Assembly: GCA_900320815.1 (NCBI GenBank)
Contig: ONTY01000047.1
Span: 1-11,195, forward strand
Source of the DNA: an uncultured Pseudomonadota bacterium
Lineage (GTDB): Bacteria > Pseudomonadota > Gammaproteobacteria > Burkholderiales > Burkholderiaceae_C
Reading direction: 5' to 3'
DNA: 11,195 nt
Shown here piece by piece: positions 1-6,789 of the stretch; the stretch's first letter is position 1, and each line of letters begins with the position of its first letter. Below the pieces are notes generated by a model that saw nothing but the letters and a program-made list of their open reading frames with translations, had not been told where the DNA came from and made no database searches. Made by a program: the position numbers and the translations under genes.

Positions 1-1656
1 GCTGGCAAGGTCAGCGGGCACTTCGGCTTTGCCGGTGTCAAAGTAGACGCGCTGCATGGGCAGGTTGTCGGCGACGTCGGGTTTGGCGCCAACGTCTGCG
101 GCAGCAGCAGTTTTGGCGTCTGCGGCTTTATCGGCTTTGTCGGCTTTGGCAGTGCTTTCGCTCAGGCGCACTTCCACGCGGCGAGCGTGGGCGTGGCTGC
201 TGGTGGTGTCGGTGGCAGCAGCGGGTTTTTCCAGCAACATGCGCTTGGCGTCAACGCCGGCGGCGGCCAGAGCGTTGCGCACGGCCTCAGCGCGGCGGCG
301 GGAGAGGCGTTCGTTGGCGGCGGCGTTGCCGGTGGGGTCGTTGAAGCCGGCAATGTGCGCTTGCACATCTGCGTTGTCTTTCATGTAGGAGACCAGCGTG
401 GCGGCGACGTCGGCAAAGTTGCCGGGCACGGCGGATTTGCCGCTGCCAAAGTAGACGCGCAGCATGGGCAGGCCGTAGCTGTCGCTGATGGTGTCCATGC
501 TGTTGTCGGCAGGTTCGGCGTCAACCAGACTCACTTCGACGCGCCGCGCCTGGGCAGGGGCGTTGGTGCTGTCGGTGGCGTCTTTGGGTTTGAGCAACTC
601 GATGCGGTTGGCGTCGATGCCGGCGTCGGTCAGGGCGTCGCGCACGGCACGGGCGCGCTGGCGCGAAAGCTGGGCGTTGGCAGCGGCATCGCCCGTGGGG
701 TCGTTGAAGCCGGAGATGACGGCGCGGGCGAAGGGGTGCTCTTTCAGGTATGTCTTGATGGCGTCAAGCTGCTTGGCAAGCGCGGCGGGCAGTTCAGATT
801 TGCCGCTGGCGAAGTAGGCGCGCAGCGTGGGGCGGCCTGCGTCGTCGCTGGCGGTTTCGACGCCGCTTTCGGCGTCGGCAGAGGGTTTGACCTCGTCAGC
901 CTCTGTGGACGCCGCCGCTGCTGCAGATGCGACGGAGGCGACGGGTGCGGGCGCAGCGGCGGGAGCAGCAGAGGCTGCGGGCGCCGCCGCAGCAGGTGCG
1001 GGAGCAGCAGAGGCAGCAGGTTCGGCGAGCGGGGTGGGCGCTGGTTTGGCAGCAGGAGCCGAGGCGGCGGGCGCGGGTTGGGCGGCAGCGGGGGGCTGCT
1101 GCTTTTGGCGTTCGGCTACGGACAGGTTGCGCCCACTGGTGTTGCAGTAGGCCACGCCCAGAGCCACGGCACCGGCGGCCAGCGCCCAGGGCAGCCAGCC
1201 CATGCCGCCGCCGCTATCGCTGCTTTGCTGACTGGCTGGGGCGTTCAGCAGTCCCTGGCCGATGACGGACATGGACGTGACCTCGTCGGGCAAGTTGTCG
1301 GGCAGGCTACCAGTGGGGGTGAGCTTGCCGACGATGGGAGGAATCAGGTAGCCGATGGCGGCGGTGACGGTGTCGCGGCTGATTGGCAGGCGCTCGGTGA
1401 TGGCCGAGAGCAGGCCGCCGGCGGCGCCCAGAGCCGCTTCCACCTGGCTGTTTTTCAGCGGTTTGGGTTCGGGGTTGTTGCCCAGCCAGGACTGCACTTC
1501 GGCCTCGGCGCCGGTGTCAGCGAACAGGTGCAAAAAGCTGCCCAGCCCACCGGTGTCTTTGCCCGTCATGCGTGCCAGCAGCATTTGCAGCAGCGGCAGG
1601 GCTTTGTCGCCGACACCAAAGCGGGAGGCAACTTCGCGTATCAAAACTTCAAACAT
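1..1656 (-). CDS. DUF937-like membrane protein with tandem OmpA-like domains (3' end cut by window edge)
   Basis: An open frame of 552 codons runs off the left edge without a stop. Residues about 1-110 resemble the YidB/DUF937 family: a Gly-rich GGLGSFLHLF stretch, then QSWLGNN and a closing ALG. Residues 153-171 form one hydrophobic membrane segment. An Ala/Pro-rich linker (about 188-250) follows. OmpA-like domain 1 spans about 276-380, domain 2 about 396-500, and a third begins at about 533 and is cut. Domains 1 and 2 keep the family's Asp and Arg in GFNDPTG and LSRQRA/LSRRRA, which in OmpA-type domains contact peptidoglycan. I infer a cytoplasmic N-terminus, one inner-membrane anchor and a periplasmic string of wall-binding domains. 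The start is supported by an AAGGAAGG ribosome binding site about 10 bases upstream. The family call is firm; the cellular role is inferred. Confidence 0.85.
   Translation of the reverse strand, partial: MFEVLIREVASRFGVGDKALPLLQMLLARMTGKDTGGLGSFLHLFADTGAEAEVQSWLGNNPEPKPLKNSQVEAALGAAGGLLSAITERLPISRDTVTAAIGYLIPPIVGKLTPTGSLPDNLPDEVTSMSVIGQGLLNAPASQQSSDSGGGMGWLPWALAAGAVALGVAYCNTSGRNLSVAERQKQQPPAAAQPAPAASAPAAKPAPTPLAEPAASAAPAPAAAAPAASAAPAAAPAPVASVASAAAAASTEADEVKPSADAESGVETASDDAGRPTLRAYFASGKSELPAALAKQLDAIKTYLKEHPFARAVISGFNDPTGDAAANAQLSRQRARAVRDALTDAGIDANRIELLKPKDATDSTNAPAQARRVEVSLVDAEPADNSMDTISDSYGLPMLRVYFGSGKSAVPGNFADVAATLVSYMKDNADVQAHIAGFNDPTGNAAANERLSRRRAEAVRNALAAAGVDAKRMLLEKPAAATDTTSSHAHARRVEVRLSESTAKADKADKAADAKTAAAADVGAKPDVADNLPMQRVYFDTGKAEVPADLAS
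157..831 (-). repeat. Tandem OmpA-like domain repeats 1 and 2
   Basis: Two units of about 105 codons encode successive OmpA-like domains (831-517 and 471-157). Each opens with a YF-x-SGKS-x-x-P motif and contains GFNDPTG, a LSR-x-RA helix and a closing ARRVEV strand. A third unit starts near base 60 with YFDTGKAEVP. Start-to-start spacing is 121 and then 135 codons. The longer second linker is rich in Lys, Ala and Asp. The units have diverged, so this is an old domain duplication, not a recent DNA duplication. Confidence 0.8.
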
Positions 1657-1665
1657 GGCTTTTTG

Positions 1666-1674
1666 ACCTTCCTT
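1666..1674 (-). promoter_or_regulatory. Ribosome binding site of the OmpA-repeat gene
   Basis: Read on the minus strand this is AAGGAAGGT, about 10 bases before the ATG at 1656. It supports that start, which also begins the DUF937-like domain. Confidence 0.65.
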
Positions 1675-1689
1675 TGTGCACAGGAGAAA

Positions 1690-1730
1690 AAACAGTAAAA
1701 AGCGCGGCTGCCGCATTGGGCAGGCCGCGC
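1690..1730 (-). terminator. Terminator-like hairpin with T-run in the leader of the OmpA-repeat gene
   Basis: Bases 1702-1712 pair with 1719-1730 (one bulged base, six-base loop), giving a GC-rich stem of 11 pairs. On the minus strand the stem is followed at once by TTTTTACTGTTTTTT. This has the form of an intrinsic terminator, yet it lies upstream of the minus-strand start codon and between two divergent genes. It could be an attenuator, a stop for antisense transcription, or a 5' stabilising stem. Confidence 0.5.
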
Positions 1731-1741
1731 CGGCGTGAAAA

Positions 1742-1747
1742 ATTATA
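1742..1747 (-). promoter_or_regulatory. Candidate -10 box (TATAAT) for the OmpA-repeat gene
   Basis: The minus strand reads a perfect TATAAT here, in the divergent gap and 86 bases before the start codon. No good -35 box is visible at 16-18 bases (AGGCAA at 17), so this would be a -10-dominated or activator-dependent promoter. Transcription would begin only a few bases before the leader hairpin. Confidence 0.4.
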
Positions 1748-1822
1748 GAAATTGCCGCCGCACCTTGCCTGACGCGCGCCCGACACCCCCGCTATGAGGC
1801 GGCTGCGTACACTGCCCGCACG

Positions 1823-3163
1823 ATGAGCATTCCCCAAAGCCTGCTGTGTATTGCACTGCTGATTGCAGTGAGCGCCTTTTTTTCCATTGCCGAGATGGCG
1901 CTGGCTGCCTCGCGCAGCGTGCGCTTGCGCCAGATGGCGGACGCGGGCGATGTGCGCGCGCTGCGCGTGCTGCGGATGCAGCAGCAGCCCGGGCGCTACT
2001 TCACCGTGGTGCAGATTGGCGTGAACGCAGTGGCCATCCTGGGGGGTATTGCAGGCGAGGGGGCGCTGACGCCCTGGCTGCACACGCTGCTGGCGCCGTG
2101 GATGAGCGAGGCAGCCGCGCACACGCTGGCGCTGGCGCTTTCGGTGGTGCTGATTACCTCGGCGTTTGTCGTTTTTGCTGACCTCGCGCCCAAGCGCCTG
2201 GGCATGGCGGAGCCAGAGCGCGTGGCGCTGGCCGTCATCGCGCCGATGGAAAAGCTCCTGTTTGCCTTTGCGCCGCTGGTGTGGCTCTACACACGCAGCA
2301 CCGACTGGGCGATGCGCGCGCTGGGGCTGCCCATGCAGCGCGACGAGCGCATCACCACCGACGACATCCTGGCGATGGCCGAAGAGGGCACGCGCGCCGG
2401 CGTCATTGACCGCCCTGAGCAGCAAGTCATCGAAAACGTCTTTGAGCTGGACACACGCGGCGTCACCAGCGCCATGACGCCGCGCGACCGCATCGCCTGG
2501 CTGCGCAGCGACGCCAGCGAAGAAGAAATCCGCCTGCACATCGCCGCCACGCCGTATTCCAGCTACCCCGTATGCGACGAGGAGCTGGACCGCGTGCTCG
2601 GCTACGCCGACGCCAAGGAAATGCTCCAGAGCGTGCTGCGCCAGCAGCCGCTGCGCCTGGGCGAAGGCAGCGCACTGCTGCACCGCCTTCTCGTGGTGCC
2701 AGACACGCTCAGCCTCTCGGAGGTGCTGCAAACCTTCCGTCAAAAAGGCGAAGACTTCGCCCTCATCGTCAACGAATACGGCACCGTCGTGGGGCTGATT
2801 ACGCTGGGCGATGTGATGAGCACCGTCATGGGCGGGCTTGTGACGCCCGATGATGAAGAACTCATCGTGCGCCGCGATGACGGCTCCTGGCTCATCGACG
2901 GTCACACCCCCATGCAGGACGTGCGCCGTGCGCTGGCCTTGGAGGAGCCGCCCGGGCAGGAGGACTACGACACCCTTGCCGGCTTTCTCATGGTCATGCT
3001 GCGCCGTGTGCCGCGCCGCACCGACTGCGTGCACTGGGGCGGGCACCGTTTTGAAGTGCTGGACGTGGACAACTTCCGCGCCGACCAGGTGCTCGTCACC
3101 CCCGTGGCGGGCAGTGGCGCTGACGCTGCCGATGCATCAGAAAAGACTGATACTCCTTTATAG
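1823..3163 (+). CDS. paeA: CNNM/CBS/CorC-type inner-membrane exporter, PaeA (YtfL)-like
   Basis: 446 aa. An N-terminal CNNM (DUF21) membrane domain spans about 1-175, with hydrophobic segments near 5-25, 62-80, 100-122 and 134-158. It holds the SAFFSIAEMALAASR signature and PGRYFTVVQIGVNAVAILGG. Two CBS domains follow (about 215-270 and 280-335), the second ending in VVGLITLGDVM, and then a CorC/HlyC C-terminal domain (about 345-430). Length and sequence track E. coli YtfL closely as I recall it; YtfL was renamed PaeA as an exporter of putrescine and cadaverine. Polyamine export is transferred from that homologue; other members of this superfamily act on Mg2+ or other cations. The CBS pair probably senses a nucleotide or the substrate. 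The ATG at 1823 starts the expected membrane segment, but no clear ribosome binding site precedes it. Confidence 0.85.
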   Translation: MSIPQSLLCIALLIAVSAFFSIAEMALAASRSVRLRQMADAGDVRALRVLRMQQQPGRYFTVVQIGVNAVAILGGIAGEGALTPWLHTLLAPWMSEAAAHTLALALSVVLITSAFVVFADLAPKRLGMAEPERVALAVIAPMEKLLFAFAPLVWLYTRSTDWAMRALGLPMQRDERITTDDILAMAEEGTRAGVIDRPEQQVIENVFELDTRGVTSAMTPRDRIAWLRSDASEEEIRLHIAATPYSSYPVCDEELDRVLGYADAKEMLQSVLRQQPLRLGEGSALLHRLLVVPDTLSLSEVLQTFRQKGEDFALIVNEYGTVVGLITLGDVMSTVMGGLVTPDDEELIVRRDDGSWLIDGHTPMQDVRRALALEEPPGQEDYDTLAGFLMVMLRRVPRRTDCVHWGGHRFEVLDVDNFRADQVLVTPVAGSGADAADASEKTDTPL

Positions 3164-3235
3164 GATGCCTTCTTGCCAGCAGGAATTGAGGGTAAAAATG
3201 AGATACTCATCTAAACCGTTCAGGAGAACAGGGCG

Positions 3236-3325
3236 ATGCCAGCCAGCCACATTGCCCACACCAGCCATGCTGGCGCGCTTCAAAACGCAAGGTATGCTCC
3301 GATAACCGTTGTGATATGCGGGTAA
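3236..3325 (+). CDS. Small ORF, 29 codons, unknown
   Basis: An ATG at 3236 lies 8 bases after AGGAG (3222-3226), the clearest ribosome binding site in this gap. The frame encodes 29 residues beginning MPASHIAHTS and stops with TAA at 3323-3325. It has no membrane segment and I recognise no family. It lies between paeA and a DUF1841 gene with a damaged-looking 5' end, so it may be the surviving head of a broken gene, a leader peptide or chance. The stop codon lies within the ATGCGGGTAAT motif that recurs near 8214. Confidence 0.3.
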   Translation: MPASHIAHTSHAGALQNARYAPITVVICG

Positions 3326-3389
3326 TCAATCATGCTCATGCCAAGTATATGGTTTGGATAGAGTAAGGCGCGCCTGCCCCCGTCCGTGG

Positions 3390-3758
3390 ATGTTGTTCTT
3401 GTTTTTTTGCCATGTTTACCCCTTCGCTGCGGGCTGGGCGGCGGAGCACCCCGAATGGCACGCGCTGCTGGCCGATGAGGCGGCGGCGCTGCGCGGCGCC
3501 TGGGGCAGCGGCGCTGTGGGGACAAACCCGTTTTTGCACCTTTCCATGCACCTTTCTCTGAGCGAGCAGTGCAGCATTGACCAGCCGCGCGGCATTCGGC
3601 GGGCGATCGATCGGCTGGCCGAGCGGCTGGGAGATTTGCACGCGGCGCACCACGCAGCGATGCAGCCGCTGGGGCAAATGCTTGCCGACGCCGCTGCCAG
3701 TGGGCAACCGCCAGACGGGCAGCAGTATGTGGAGCAGGTGCAGCGACTGGCGGGGTGA
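3390..3758 (+). CDS. DUF1841 family protein, anomalous or truncated N-terminus
   Basis: The C-terminal part matches DUF1841 well as I recall it: AEHPEWHALL, then TNPFLHLSMHL, EQCSIDQPRGIR, and a His-rich AAHHAAMQPLGQM helix. The function of the family is unknown. Members usually have about 140 residues and begin M-F-x-P-S-R, followed by an FFC-x-V segment and an LTPLE motif. Here the frame from ATG 3390 gives 122 residues, begins with a hydrophobic MLFLFFCHVYPF and lacks LTPLE. An ATG at 3412 in the next frame reads MFTPS, like the normal family start. Either the 5' part has suffered a deletion and frameshift, or the gene uses ATG 3390 or TTG 3354 and is shorter than its relatives. No ribosome binding site favours any of these starts. 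It could be a pseudogene. Confidence 0.6.
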   Translation: MLFLFFCHVYPFAAGWAAEHPEWHALLADEAAALRGAWGSGAVGTNPFLHLSMHLSLSEQCSIDQPRGIRRAIDRLAERLGDLHAAHHAAMQPLGQMLADAAASGQPPDGQQYVEQVQRLAG

Positions 3759-3857
3759 GCTTTTGGGAGGGGCTTGCACGCCACGCGAACCGCGCTGTTG
3801 GTGCGCTGCAGCACAAGACGTATGCAAACACACGGATAGCGCACAATTCGCAGCAGC

Positions 3858-3897
3858 GGCTGCCCCGGGGTTTTCCGTGCGGGCAGCCTTTGTGTTT
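3858..3897 (+). terminator. Putative rho-independent terminator after the DUF1841 gene
   Basis: GGCTGCCC (3858-3865) pairs perfectly with GGGCAGCC (3881-3888) around a 15-base loop. The stem is followed by TTTGTGTTT. It lies 100 bases after the DUF1841 stop and 60 bases before the aminotransferase start, so it probably separates the two transcripts. Confidence 0.6.
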
Positions 3898-3956
3898 ATG
3901 TAGACGCGGGGTTGCACGAATGGGTTCAAGCTGGCTGGATGGAGCTGGGGGGCGCG

Positions 3957-5183
3957 ATGCAGTTGTCTGACTATGCACGGCAGGTGGTGCCGTTTTATGT
4001 GATGCAGATGATGCGCGAGGCAGCGGCGCTGGCGCCGCAGGCCGCCGCCAGCGGGCAGCCCATGATTTACCTGAATGTGGGCGAGCCAGATTTCACCGCG
4101 CCGCCGCTGGTGCAGCAGGCGGGGCAGCGCGCGATTGCCCAGGGGCGCACGCACTACACCGATTCCAGCGGGCTGCCGGAGCTGCGCGAGCGCATCAGCG
4201 CCTGGTATGCCGAGCGGTTTGGCGTGCAGGTGCCCGCACGCCGCATCGTGGTGACCTCGGGTGCGTCGGCGGCGCTGCAGCTGGCGTGCCTGGCGCTGCT
4301 GAACGCCGGCGACGAAGTGCTGATGGCCGACCCTGGATACCCTTGTAACCGCCAGTTTGTGCGTATGGCGGGCGCACAGCCCCTGCCGCTGCCTGCCACA
4401 GCGGCGGCGCGCTATCAGCCCAGTGCGGCGCAGATTGAGGCGGCGCTGACGCCGCGCACGCGCGCCGCGCTGCTGGCCTCGCCCGCAAATCCGACGGGCA
4501 CTTCCATTGCCCATGAAGAATTGCGCGCCATCCACGGCGTGCTGGCGGCGCGCGGGGCGGCGCTGATTGTTGATGAGATTTATCTGGGTCTAAGCCACGA
4601 TGCGGCATTTGGGCGCAGTGCGCTTGAATTGGGCGACGACATTATCAGCATCAACAGTTTCAGCAAATACTTTTGCATGACGGGCTGGCGCTTGGGCTGG
4701 ATGGTGGTGCCGGAGGCGCTGCTGGCGCCGGTGGAATTGCTGGCGCAGCATTTATATATCAGCCCAAGTACGCCGTCACAATATGCGGCTCTGGCGTGTT
4801 TTGAGCCAGAAAGCCTGGCGGAATATGAGCGGCGCCGCGCAGCACTTCGGGCGCGGCGCGACTGGTTTGTGCCGCAACTCGAACGCCTGGGTTTGCACGT
4901 GCCAGTGATGCCCGACGGCGCCTTTTATGTATGGGCGCAGTGCAGCGCGGTGGCAGAAAAACTCTGCGCCCCGCTGCCGGCAGGCGCCGATGCCCGCGCG
5001 CCAGAACATGCACCAAGCTGGCGCCTGGCGTATGAGCTGATGCGCCGCGCGCATATTGCGGTGACGCCGGGGAGAGATTTTGGCGATTTTGGCACGGCGG
5101 ATTGCCTGCGCTTTTCTACCGCCAGTTCCATGGAACATTTGCAGCAGGCAGTGGCGCGCATTCGCGCGCTGCTGGAACAATGA
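3957..5183 (+). CDS. Class I/II PLP-dependent aminotransferase
   Basis: 408 aa from ATG 3957. Fold type I aminotransferase signatures occur in order: NVGEPDF (40-46), Y-x-x-x-x-G-x-x-x-L-R (67-77), the SGASAAL cofactor loop (101-107), ASPANPTG (174-181), DEIY (206-209), the Schiff-base lysine K237 in SFSKYFCMTGWRLGW, and a C-terminal R385 in RFS that should bind the substrate carboxylate. The fold and chemistry (amino-group transfer through PLP) are secure; the amino acid substrate cannot be read from the sequence. In-frame starts at TTG 3912 and ATG 3939 exist. ATG 3957 is preferred because MQLSDYARQVVPF resembles the usual family N-terminus and GGAG/GGGGGG lies just upstream. Its stop is 17 bases before ybgC, so it probably heads the tol transcript. 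Confidence 0.85.
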   Translation: MQLSDYARQVVPFYVMQMMREAAALAPQAAASGQPMIYLNVGEPDFTAPPLVQQAGQRAIAQGRTHYTDSSGLPELRERISAWYAERFGVQVPARRIVVTSGASAALQLACLALLNAGDEVLMADPGYPCNRQFVRMAGAQPLPLPATAAARYQPSAAQIEAALTPRTRAALLASPANPTGTSIAHEELRAIHGVLAARGAALIVDEIYLGLSHDAAFGRSALELGDDIISINSFSKYFCMTGWRLGWMVVPEALLAPVELLAQHLYISPSTPSQYAALACFEPESLAEYERRRAALRARRDWFVPQLERLGLHVPVMPDGAFYVWAQCSAVAEKLCAPLPAGADARAPEHAPSWRLAYELMRRAHIAVTPGRDFGDFGTADCLRFSTASSMEHLQQAVARIRALLEQ

Positions 5184-5188
5184 AAGAA

Positions 5189-5197
5189 AGGGGAGGG
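5189..5197 (+). promoter_or_regulatory. Ribosome binding site fixing the ybgC start
   Basis: AGGGGAGGG lies 3 to 5 bases before the ATG at 5201. It marks this ATG as the start, in preference to an in-frame start at 5102 that would overlap the aminotransferase gene. Confidence 0.6.
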
Positions 5198-5200
5198 CAC

Positions 5201-5602
5201 ATGGCATTTGAAATTCCCATTCGCATCTATTGGGAAGATACCGATGCTGGCGGCATTGTGTTTTATGCCAATTATCTGAGGTTCTTTGAGCGTGCGCGCA
5301 CCGAATGGCTGCGCGCCGCGCTGGGGCTGGGGCAGCGTGAGTTGGCGGCAAAAGCGGGTGGCATGTTTGTCGTCTCCGAGGCCAATGTGAAATATCGCAG
5401 CCCCGCGCGCCTGGACGATGAATTGTTGATCAGCGCCGCAGTGCAAGACGCCGCCGGCGCCACCGTTATGATTGAGCAAAGCGCGCGCCTGCGCGCGGGC
5501 GGCAGTGTGCTGTGCGAGGGGCTGTTTCGCCTGGCGTGGGTGGACGCCGCCAAAATGCGCCCGGCACGCATTCCGCAGCATATTCTTGAAAAACTTCACT
5601 AA
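5201..5602 (+). CDS. ybgC: Tol-Pal-associated acyl-CoA thioesterase YbgC
   Basis: 133 aa, the usual length for this hotdog-fold thioesterase. It has the family signature WEDTDAGGIVFYANYLRFFE. D15 matches the catalytic Asp18 of E. coli YbgC, and ERARTEWL follows. KYRSPARLDDEL and a C-terminal KMRPARIP also match the family. The enzyme hydrolyses short-chain or longer acyl-CoA thioesters in the cytoplasm and is linked genetically to the Tol-Pal operon, where its exact role is unsettled. tolQ starts 15 bases after its stop, the normal neighbour, which strengthens the call. Confidence 0.93.
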   Translation: MAFEIPIRIYWEDTDAGGIVFYANYLRFFERARTEWLRAALGLGQRELAAKAGGMFVVSEANVKYRSPARLDDELLISAAVQDAAGATVMIEQSARLRAGGSVLCEGLFRLAWVDAAKMRPARIPQHILEKLH

Positions 5603-5617
5603 GCGAGGCACCGGATT

Positions 5618-6319
5618 ATGAACCAAGATATGTCAATTATTGAGCTGGTGCGCCACGCCAGCGTTGTTGTGCAGATGATCATGCTGCTGCTTCTGGCTGG
5701 CTCCATTGCAAGCTGGACAGAGATTTTCCGCAAACTGCGCGCGCTGCGCCAGGTGCGGCGCGGTGATGATGCGTTTGAGCGCAGCTTCTGGTCGGGCATG
5801 AGTTTGAATGAATTGTTTGCCGCTGCGGCACGCCACGCGCCCGACGGTGGTCCCATGCAGCGCATTTTTGCCAGCGGAATGCGCGAATATCAAAAACTGC
5901 GTGAGCGCCAGATTGATGACGCTGCCACGCTGCTGGACGGCGCACGCCGTGCCATGCGCGCAAGTTATCAGCGCGAAATGGACGCCGCCGAAGCGGGGCT
6001 GTCATTTATCGCCTCCGTCGGCTCGGTCAGTCCCTATGTGGGGCTGTTTGGCACCGTTTGGGGTGTGATGCACGCATTTACCGGTTTGGGGGCGCTGCAG
6101 CAAGTCACGCTTTCCACCGTTGCCCCTGGTATTGCAGAGGCACTCGTTGCCACGGCGCTTGGGCTGTTTGCAGCCATTCCTGCCGTGGTGGCGTACAACC
6201 GTTTTGCGCGCGATATTGACCGCATTTCAATTCGCGAAGAAACATTTATTGAAGAGTTTTCCAACATCCTCCAGCGCAACCTTGGCGGCCAGCCAATGGG
6301 CAGCGCCCCCGGGCTGTAA
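5618..6319 (+). CDS. tolQ: Tol-Pal proton channel subunit TolQ
   Basis: 233 aa, normal for TolQ. It has three membrane helices (about 14-33, 128-153 and 165-193) and a large cytoplasmic loop between the first two. Diagnostic sequence includes FWSGMSLNELF (57-67), SPYVGLFGTVWGVMHAF (138-154) and APGIAEALVATALGLFAAIP (169-188), all very close to E. coli TolQ. With TolR it forms the inner-membrane channel that uses the proton gradient to drive TolA. The ATG at 5618 has a modest GAGG upstream. A second in-frame ATG four codons later would also give a normal N-terminus (MSIIEL). Confidence 0.96.
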   Translation: MNQDMSIIELVRHASVVVQMIMLLLLAGSIASWTEIFRKLRALRQVRRGDDAFERSFWSGMSLNELFAAAARHAPDGGPMQRIFASGMREYQKLRERQIDDAATLLDGARRAMRASYQREMDAAEAGLSFIASVGSVSPYVGLFGTVWGVMHAFTGLGALQQVTLSTVAPGIAEALVATALGLFAAIPAVVAYNRFARDIDRISIREETFIEEFSNILQRNLGGQPMGSAPGL

Positions 6320-6355
6320 TAGCCAGCCATCTCACGCAAAGGAGCCTAGAAGAAC

Positions 6356-6766
6356 ATGCCCGCCGTCGCCAGCCGGGGCAGCAAACGCCGCGCCGTCAAT
6401 GAAATCAATATGGTCCCATTTATTGACGTGATGCTCGTGCTGCTCATCATCTTCATGGTCACCGCCACCGTCATCACGCCCGGCTCCATCAATATCCCGC
6501 GCGCCGGGCAAACCAGCCGCGCGCCCGACGAACGCATCGATGTACTCATTGACGATGCCGGGCACATTTCTCTTGCCGGCGAATTGCAATTGCACGACAT
6601 CAGCGAAGAGCAGACCGTTGACGCCATTCGCGAAGCGCTTGCCGCGCGCCCCGACATGCCCGTGATGATTGCCGCTGACAGCGAACTGCGCTACCAGCAA
6701 GTCATCAGCGTCATGCGTCAGGTGCGCGAAGCGGGCGTGCAGCGCGTTGGTCTGGCGGTGCAGTAA
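6356..6766 (+). CDS. tolR: Tol-Pal proton channel subunit TolR (ExbD/TolR family)
   Basis: 136 aa. It has a short basic N-terminus with NEINMVPFIDVMLVLLIIFM (15-34), one membrane helix (about 20-41), and a periplasmic domain ending in QVREAGVQRVGLAV. D24 is the conserved protonatable aspartate equivalent to D23 of E. coli TolR. It assembles with TolQ as the stator that couples proton flow to TolA. The start is supported by AAAGGAG about a dozen bases upstream. It lies 36 bases after tolQ and 23 bases before tolA. Confidence 0.95.
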   Translation: MPAVASRGSKRRAVNEINMVPFIDVMLVLLIIFMVTATVITPGSINIPRAGQTSRAPDERIDVLIDDAGHISLAGELQLHDISEEQTVDAIREALAARPDMPVMIAADSELRYQQVISVMRQVREAGVQRVGLAVQ

Positions 6767-6789
6767 GCGGGCAGGGCAGAGGGCAGGCG

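Noticed and set aside
187..1698. 503-codon open frame on the plus strand
   Set aside because: It lies opposite the OmpA-repeat gene. Its Gly/Val/Ala-rich, low-complexity sequence is what the antisense of Ala- and Asp-rich GC-biased codons produces, while the minus strand gives clear domains.
1649..3046. 465-codon open frame on the minus strand
   Set aside because: It is opposite the PaeA-like gene, is rich in His, Gln and Arg, and shows no recognisable domain.
3798..3826. TTGGTG with TATGCA at 17-base spacing as a promoter
   Set aside because: Both boxes match the consensus poorly, and the putative terminator at 3858-3897 lies between it and the aminotransferase gene.
3336..4535. 399-codon minus-strand frame across the DUF1841 gene and the aminotransferase
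   Set aside because: It overlaps two recognised plus-strand genes, is Arg/His-rich and lacks family motifs.
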